The position numbers and the translations under genes were made by a program. A DNA stretch of 64,000 nt from Stutzerimonas stutzeri (lineage in GTDB: Bacteria > Pseudomonadota > Gammaproteobacteria > Pseudomonadales > Pseudomonadaceae), in NCBI RefSeq assembly GCF_009789555.1, contig NZ_CP046902.1, positions 4,356,001-4,420,000 on the forward strand, given 5' to 3'. Position 1 is the first letter of the stretch, and every line of letters starts with the position of its first letter. The notes beneath the pieces were generated by a model. The model did no database searches and was not told where the DNA came from. It saw only the letters and a program-made list of their open reading frames with translations. Positions 60,752 to 64,000 of the stretch are shown piece after piece.

Positions 60752-60946
60752 GGTTTCTCCGGTCCGACGAGCCTTACGGGGGCGGCAGTTTACTCCGCGC
60801 GACGGGCGCACTCAACGCGCCAGCGCCCCTTGCGACCAAGGTCGTACACGAAAATCCTCGATTTGCCGCCATTGCCATGCCTGGGGAGACCGCTCTACCG
60901 GGCCCTGTGCTTATACTCGAGCTTTGCGCACAAGGAGTGGCCTCGC

Positions 60947-62680
60947 ATGAACCTTCCGCCTCTATTCGCTGCCTGGCGTCAGACCCTGCGTTCGGGCTAC
61001 GACGGCCGTGGATTGCGCGGTGACGTCATGGCCGGGTTGACGGTGGGCGTGATCGCCATCCCGCTGGCGATGGCGCTGGCGATTGCGGTGGGCGTAGCGC
61101 CACAGCACGGCCTGTATACCGTGCTGGTCGCTGCGCCGCTGATCGCGCTGACCGGCGGCTCGCGCTTCAACGTGTCCGGGCCGACGGCCGCCTTCGTGGT
61201 CATCCTGTTACCGATCACCCAAGAGTTCGGCATCGGCGGCTTGCTGCTGTGCACCCTGCTTGCCGGGGTGATCCTGATCGCGCTCGGGCTGTTGCGCGCG
61301 GGCAAGCTGATCACGTTCGTGCCCTATCCGGTGACCCTGGGCTTCACCGCGGGCATCGGTATCGTCATCGCGACGCTTCAGCTCAAGGATGTGCTCGGGC
61401 TGACCCTTGCCGAGCAACCCCAGCACTATGTCGAGCAGCTCGGCGAGCTGGTGCGCGCCCTGCCCAGCGCACAACCGGGCGATGCCCTGGTGGCCGCGCT
61501 CTGCCTCGCGATATTGATCGGCTGGCCGCGCCTGGTGCCGAAGGTGCCCGGCCATCTGGTGGCGCTGGTGGCCGGCGCGCTGGCCGCCATGGCCCTGGAA
61601 TCGTCCGGCCTGGAGGTAGCCACGCTGGGCGAACGTTTCAGTTATGCGGTCAACGGCGTGACGCACCCTGGCATTCCACCTTTTCTTCCGGATTTCGCCT
61701 GGCCCTGGCAACTCCCTGGCCCGGACGGAGAGCCGTTGATACTGAGCTTCGAACTGCTTCATCGTCTGCTGGCGCCCGCCTTCGCCATCGCCATGCTCGG
61801 CGCCATCGAATCGCTGCTTTGCGCCGTGGTTGCAGACGGCATGACCGGCAGCAGCCACGACCCCAACGCGGAACTGATCGGCCAGGGCATCGGAAACCTG
61901 GTCGCCCCGCTGTTCGGCGGTATCACCGCCACCGCGGCGATCGCCCGCACCGCCACCAACGTACGCGCCGGGGCCTGCTCGCCACTGGCGGCGATCATTC
62001 ACGCCGGCGTGGTACTGGTGGCGATACTCTGGTTGGCGCCGCTGTTCAGTTATCTGCCCATGGCGGCCCTGGCCGCGCTGCTGCTGATGGTGGCCTGGAA
62101 CATGAGCGAAGCACCCCACGTGCTCAAGACATTGCGTATCGCGCCTCGCAGCGATGTACTGGTTCTGCTGACCTGCCTGATCCTGACGGTTCTGTTCGAC
62201 ATGGTTCTGGCGGTAGGCGTCGGCCTGTTGCTGGCCGCCGGGCTCTTCATCAAGCGCATGAGCGAACTGACCGACACCACCCGTCTGCATCGCAGTCAGA
62301 GCCAGCTGTTGCAGGATCTGCCGGAGCATGTCGCCGCCTACGCGATTCGCGGCCCGCTGTTCTTCGGTGCTGCGGAGAAGGCATTGAGCGTACTGCGACG
62401 CTTCAATCCGGAAGTGAAGATCGTCATCGTCGACATCAGTGCCGTACCGACGCTGGACATGACCGCCCTGGCAGCGCTGGAAAACGTTCTGCTGGACTAC
62501 CGCAAACAGGGCATCGCACTGATCCTCTGCGGCAGCAGTGCCCCGGTCAGGCTTGAACTGCGCCGAGCCGGCATTCATCTACTCGAAGGACAGCTGTATT
62601 ACGTGCGCGACCTTGCGCAGGCCCGGGCCAAAGCCTTGCGCCTGTTGCCTGCAAGCGAGGCGATCGCGACCGCCGACTGA
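60947..62680 (+). CDS. SulP family anion transporter (DauA/sulfate-permease type)
   Basis: 577 residues with about 10-12 membrane segments beginning at GDVMAGLTVGVIAIPLAMALAI. RFNVSGPTAAFVVILLPITQ and the FGGITATAAIARTATNVRAG stretch are SLC26/SulP signatures, and a STAS domain forms the C-terminal 120 residues (VKIVIVDISAVPTLDMTALAAL). E. coli DauA moves C4-dicarboxylates, others sulfate or bicarbonate; the substrate cannot be read here. The start at 60947 has AAGGAG about 10 bases upstream. Convergent with the SDR gene. Confidence 0.93.
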   Translation: MNLPPLFAAWRQTLRSGYDGRGLRGDVMAGLTVGVIAIPLAMALAIAVGVAPQHGLYTVLVAAPLIALTGGSRFNVSGPTAAFVVILLPITQEFGIGGLLLCTLLAGVILIALGLLRAGKLITFVPYPVTLGFTAGIGIVIATLQLKDVLGLTLAEQPQHYVEQLGELVRALPSAQPGDALVAALCLAILIGWPRLVPKVPGHLVALVAGALAAMALESSGLEVATLGERFSYAVNGVTHPGIPPFLPDFAWPWQLPGPDGEPLILSFELLHRLLAPAFAIAMLGAIESLLCAVVADGMTGSSHDPNAELIGQGIGNLVAPLFGGITATAAIARTATNVRAGACSPLAAIIHAGVVLVAILWLAPLFSYLPMAALAALLLMVAWNMSEAPHVLKTLRIAPRSDVLVLLTCLILTVLFDMVLAVGVGLLLAAGLFIKRMSELTDTTRLHRSQSQLLQDLPEHVAAYAIRGPLFFGAAEKALSVLRRFNPEVKIVIVDISAVPTLDMTALAALENVLLDYRKQGIALILCGSSAPVRLELRRAGIHLLEGQLYYVRDLAQARAKALRLLPASEAIATAD

Positions 62681-62699
62681 TGTGCCAGAACCGACGCTG

Positions 62700-62720
62700 C
62701 CGAGGGCGAAACACCCTCGG
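62700..62720. terminator. bidirectional hairpin between SulP and SDR genes
   Basis: CCGAGGG / CCCTCGG perfect seven-base stem with a seven-base loop, in the 61-bp gap between convergent genes. No T-run, so terminator strength is uncertain. Confidence 0.4.
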
Positions 62721-62741
62721 GAGCGAGTCGTCCCACGCCGC

Positions 62742-63653
62742 TTAACCGGCGTACTTCTGCAGGTTCGCCATCATTTCTTTCAACGCTTCGAGGTTGTCGG
62801 CCGGATGTGCGGCGTTCTCGAAGTCGCAGATCTGCTGCCAGTTGGCTGCGACATCCTCGGCATCGAAGCCTGCCTTAGGATCGAAACCGACACCCAGGCT
62901 GCGCTCCCAACGCACTTTACCCATCCAGCCGCCGCCCACCTCGAACAACCCGGATGTTTCCTGGCATTGCGCACTGGCGAGGTACACCACCAGCGGGCTG
63001 ACCAGTTCAGGCTTGAGCTGCTCGAAAACCTGTGCAGGGATAAGCCCCTCGGTCATACGCGTGCCGCCAGTGGGCGCGATGGCATTGACCAGGATGTTGT
63101 TCTTGCGGCCTTCGAGCGCCAGCGTGCGGGTCAGGCCATAAAGGCCGAGCTTGGCCATGCCGTAGTTGGACTGGCCGAAGTTGCCGTAGATACCGGAGGT
63201 CGACGCCGTGAATATCACCCGACCGTAACCCTGCTCACGCAGGTGCGGCCAGGCGGCGCGAGTCACCTTGTAGGCACCTTCGACATGGACCCTGTACACC
63301 AGGTCCCAATCGGCATCTTCCATCTTGTGGAAGGTCTTGTCGCGCAGGATTCCGGCATTGTTGACCACGACATCCACGCGACCGAATGCGTCGAGCGCAT
63401 GCTGGACGATCTTTTCGCCATCGGTCACCGAATCATGGTTGGCGACCGCGGTGCCGCCAGCCTCGCGAATTTCTTCTACCACGCGATCGGCCGCCGAACT
63501 GTTGGCGCCTTCTCCCTGAGCGCTGCCACCGAGGTCATTGACAATCACCTTGGCACCATGGCGAGCGAACAGCAGCGCGTGGGCGCGACCGAGGCCACCA
63601 CCGGCTCCCGTCACGATTACCACTTTGTCTTCGAAGCGGATGGCTTCACTCAT
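62742..63653 (-). CDS. SDR family (3R)-hydroxyacyl-CoA dehydrogenase-like
   Basis: 303 residues. TGAGGGLGRAHALLFARHGA binds the cofactor, VVVNNAGILRD and YGMAKLGLYGL carry the catalytic Ser/Tyr/Lys set (Ser within STSGIYG). VNDLGGSAQGEGANSSAADRVV and the extended C-terminal region after KARWERSLG-like KVRWERSLGVGFDPKAG match the peroxisomal multifunctional-enzyme type 2 dehydrogenase domain, which oxidises (3R)-hydroxyacyl-CoA. Likely a fatty acid or steroid side-chain role. Last gene before the window end on this strand. Confidence 0.9.
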   Translation of the reverse strand: MSEAIRFEDKVVIVTGAGGGLGRAHALLFARHGAKVIVNDLGGSAQGEGANSSAADRVVEEIREAGGTAVANHDSVTDGEKIVQHALDAFGRVDVVVNNAGILRDKTFHKMEDADWDLVYRVHVEGAYKVTRAAWPHLREQGYGRVIFTASTSGIYGNFGQSNYGMAKLGLYGLTRTLALEGRKNNILVNAIAPTGGTRMTEGLIPAQVFEQLKPELVSPLVVYLASAQCQETSGLFEVGGGWMGKVRWERSLGVGFDPKAGFDAEDVAANWQQICDFENAAHPADNLEALKEMMANLQKYAG

Positions 63654-64000
63654 CGGCTATTCCTCCAGCGGACTCTGTTATGGATGACGTTGCAAAGGTG
63701 AGCGAGTGTCGGCGAGGCCAACCCGCGTCACAATCAAAGGGCCGTGAATGAATGCCCGGGCATAACGTTGCGGGATGATGGCCGAGCGCACACCGATTCG
63801 GCTCATCGTTACCGTTGCGCGTTGCCTTGCCTGGCCGCTGGCTACATTTTGCGCAACGGCCTGGACGCACAGGCGCGACGGCTCCAAGCGCGAAGTCTCC
63901 CCATGTTATCCACAGCACGTTCCACAGGATTACTGGATAACTGCGCGGTCACTCCCGGCCGACAGCCAGCCGTTGCATGACCGTATCAAGCTCTTTTTTT
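63654..64000. other. right-edge region without recognised gene (347 bp)
   Basis: No coding region supported; the short frames have no RBS and are not recognisable. A TTATCCACA DnaA-box match occurs at 63906-63914 with an inverted partial match TGGATAAC at 63934. A run of seven T lies at the window edge. Confidence 0.4.

Noticed and set aside
61208..62578. Long reverse-strand frame opposite the SulP gene, and a + strand frame at 61249-62556
   Set aside because: Both overlap a full SulP transporter with known motifs; neither has an RBS or recognised domain.
1..64000. Insertion sequences, prophage, CRISPR arrays, tRNA or rRNA genes
   Set aside because: Reading through found no transposase, integrase, repeat-spacer array or RNA-gene pattern; a tRNA scan was not possible by eye so a missed tRNA cannot be fully excluded.

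Overview
The window is a GC-rich chromosomal segment from a Pseudomonas-type gammaproteobacterium, most likely the P. stutzeri (Stutzerimonas) group. The assignment rests on an MvaT-type H-NS protein, malate:quinone oxidoreductase next to a PA4642-family protein, an ackA-pta pair with long Pta, olsBA ornithine-lipid genes, and gene orders recalled from P. aeruginosa (purU-mvaT-sbcB-MoxR cluster-pykA-sadC-fumarase-olsBA; slyD and glutathione peroxidase near ackA-pta). No insertion sequence, prophage, CRISPR array, tRNA or rRNA was recognised. It reads as ordinary core chromosome with a few under-described elements.

Layout. 1-4 kb: a HerA-like helicase (cut by the window edge), a 66-aa protein, purU, mvaT and sbcB. 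4.3-11.1 kb: a tight six-gene operon (RDD, SpoIIM-like, DUF4129, DUF4350, MoxR ATPase, DUF58), the largest uncharacterised system here and probably an inner-membrane MoxR chaperone machine. 11-18 kb: a PilZ protein, two small envelope proteins, pykA, a 2Fe-2S reductase translationally linked to a SadC-like diguanylate cyclase, and class I fumarase. 18-24 kb: VF530 and DJ-1 proteins, a ClsB-like phospholipase D, an acyl-CoA-dehydrogenase-like protein, olsBA, acyl-carrier-protein phosphodiesterase and a flavodoxin. 24-28.5 kb: a PilZ-like protein, folM-folX, an orphan sensory-rhodopsin-transducer homologue, DUF1244-HopJ and cysZ. 28.8-32 kb: an old-yellow-enzyme reductase with its TetR regulator, glutathione peroxidase and slyD. 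32-36.5 kb: ackA-pta and an acyltransferase.

36.5-46 kb is a signalling block: a REC-PAS-GGDEF-EAL protein behind a CHASE-type hybrid kinase with three receivers, an OmpA-like lipoprotein, a metallo-beta-lactamase-fold gene broken by one extra base, and a second PAS hybrid kinase whose true start may be a rare AUC codon. 46-56 kb: acyl-CoA ligase, LysE exporter, 2-hydroxyacid dehydrogenase, rsmC, a yybP-ykoY manganese riboswitch before a GDT1-type exporter, an ester-cyclase-like protein, M48 lipoprotein protease, a divergent SRAP protein, two small proteins, an acyltransferase and a small membrane protein. 56-64 kb: DUF1329 protein, YajG lipoprotein, mqo, a PA4642-family protein, a SulP transporter and an SDR dehydrogenase.

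Themes: c-di-GMP signalling recurs (two PilZ proteins, a cyclase, a dual GGDEF-EAL protein), as do lipid and envelope functions (ols genes, ClsB-like, two acyltransferases, acyl-CoA ligase) and central carbon metabolism (pykA, fumarase, mqo, ackA-pta). Statements about P. aeruginosa synteny are from memory, not from a search.
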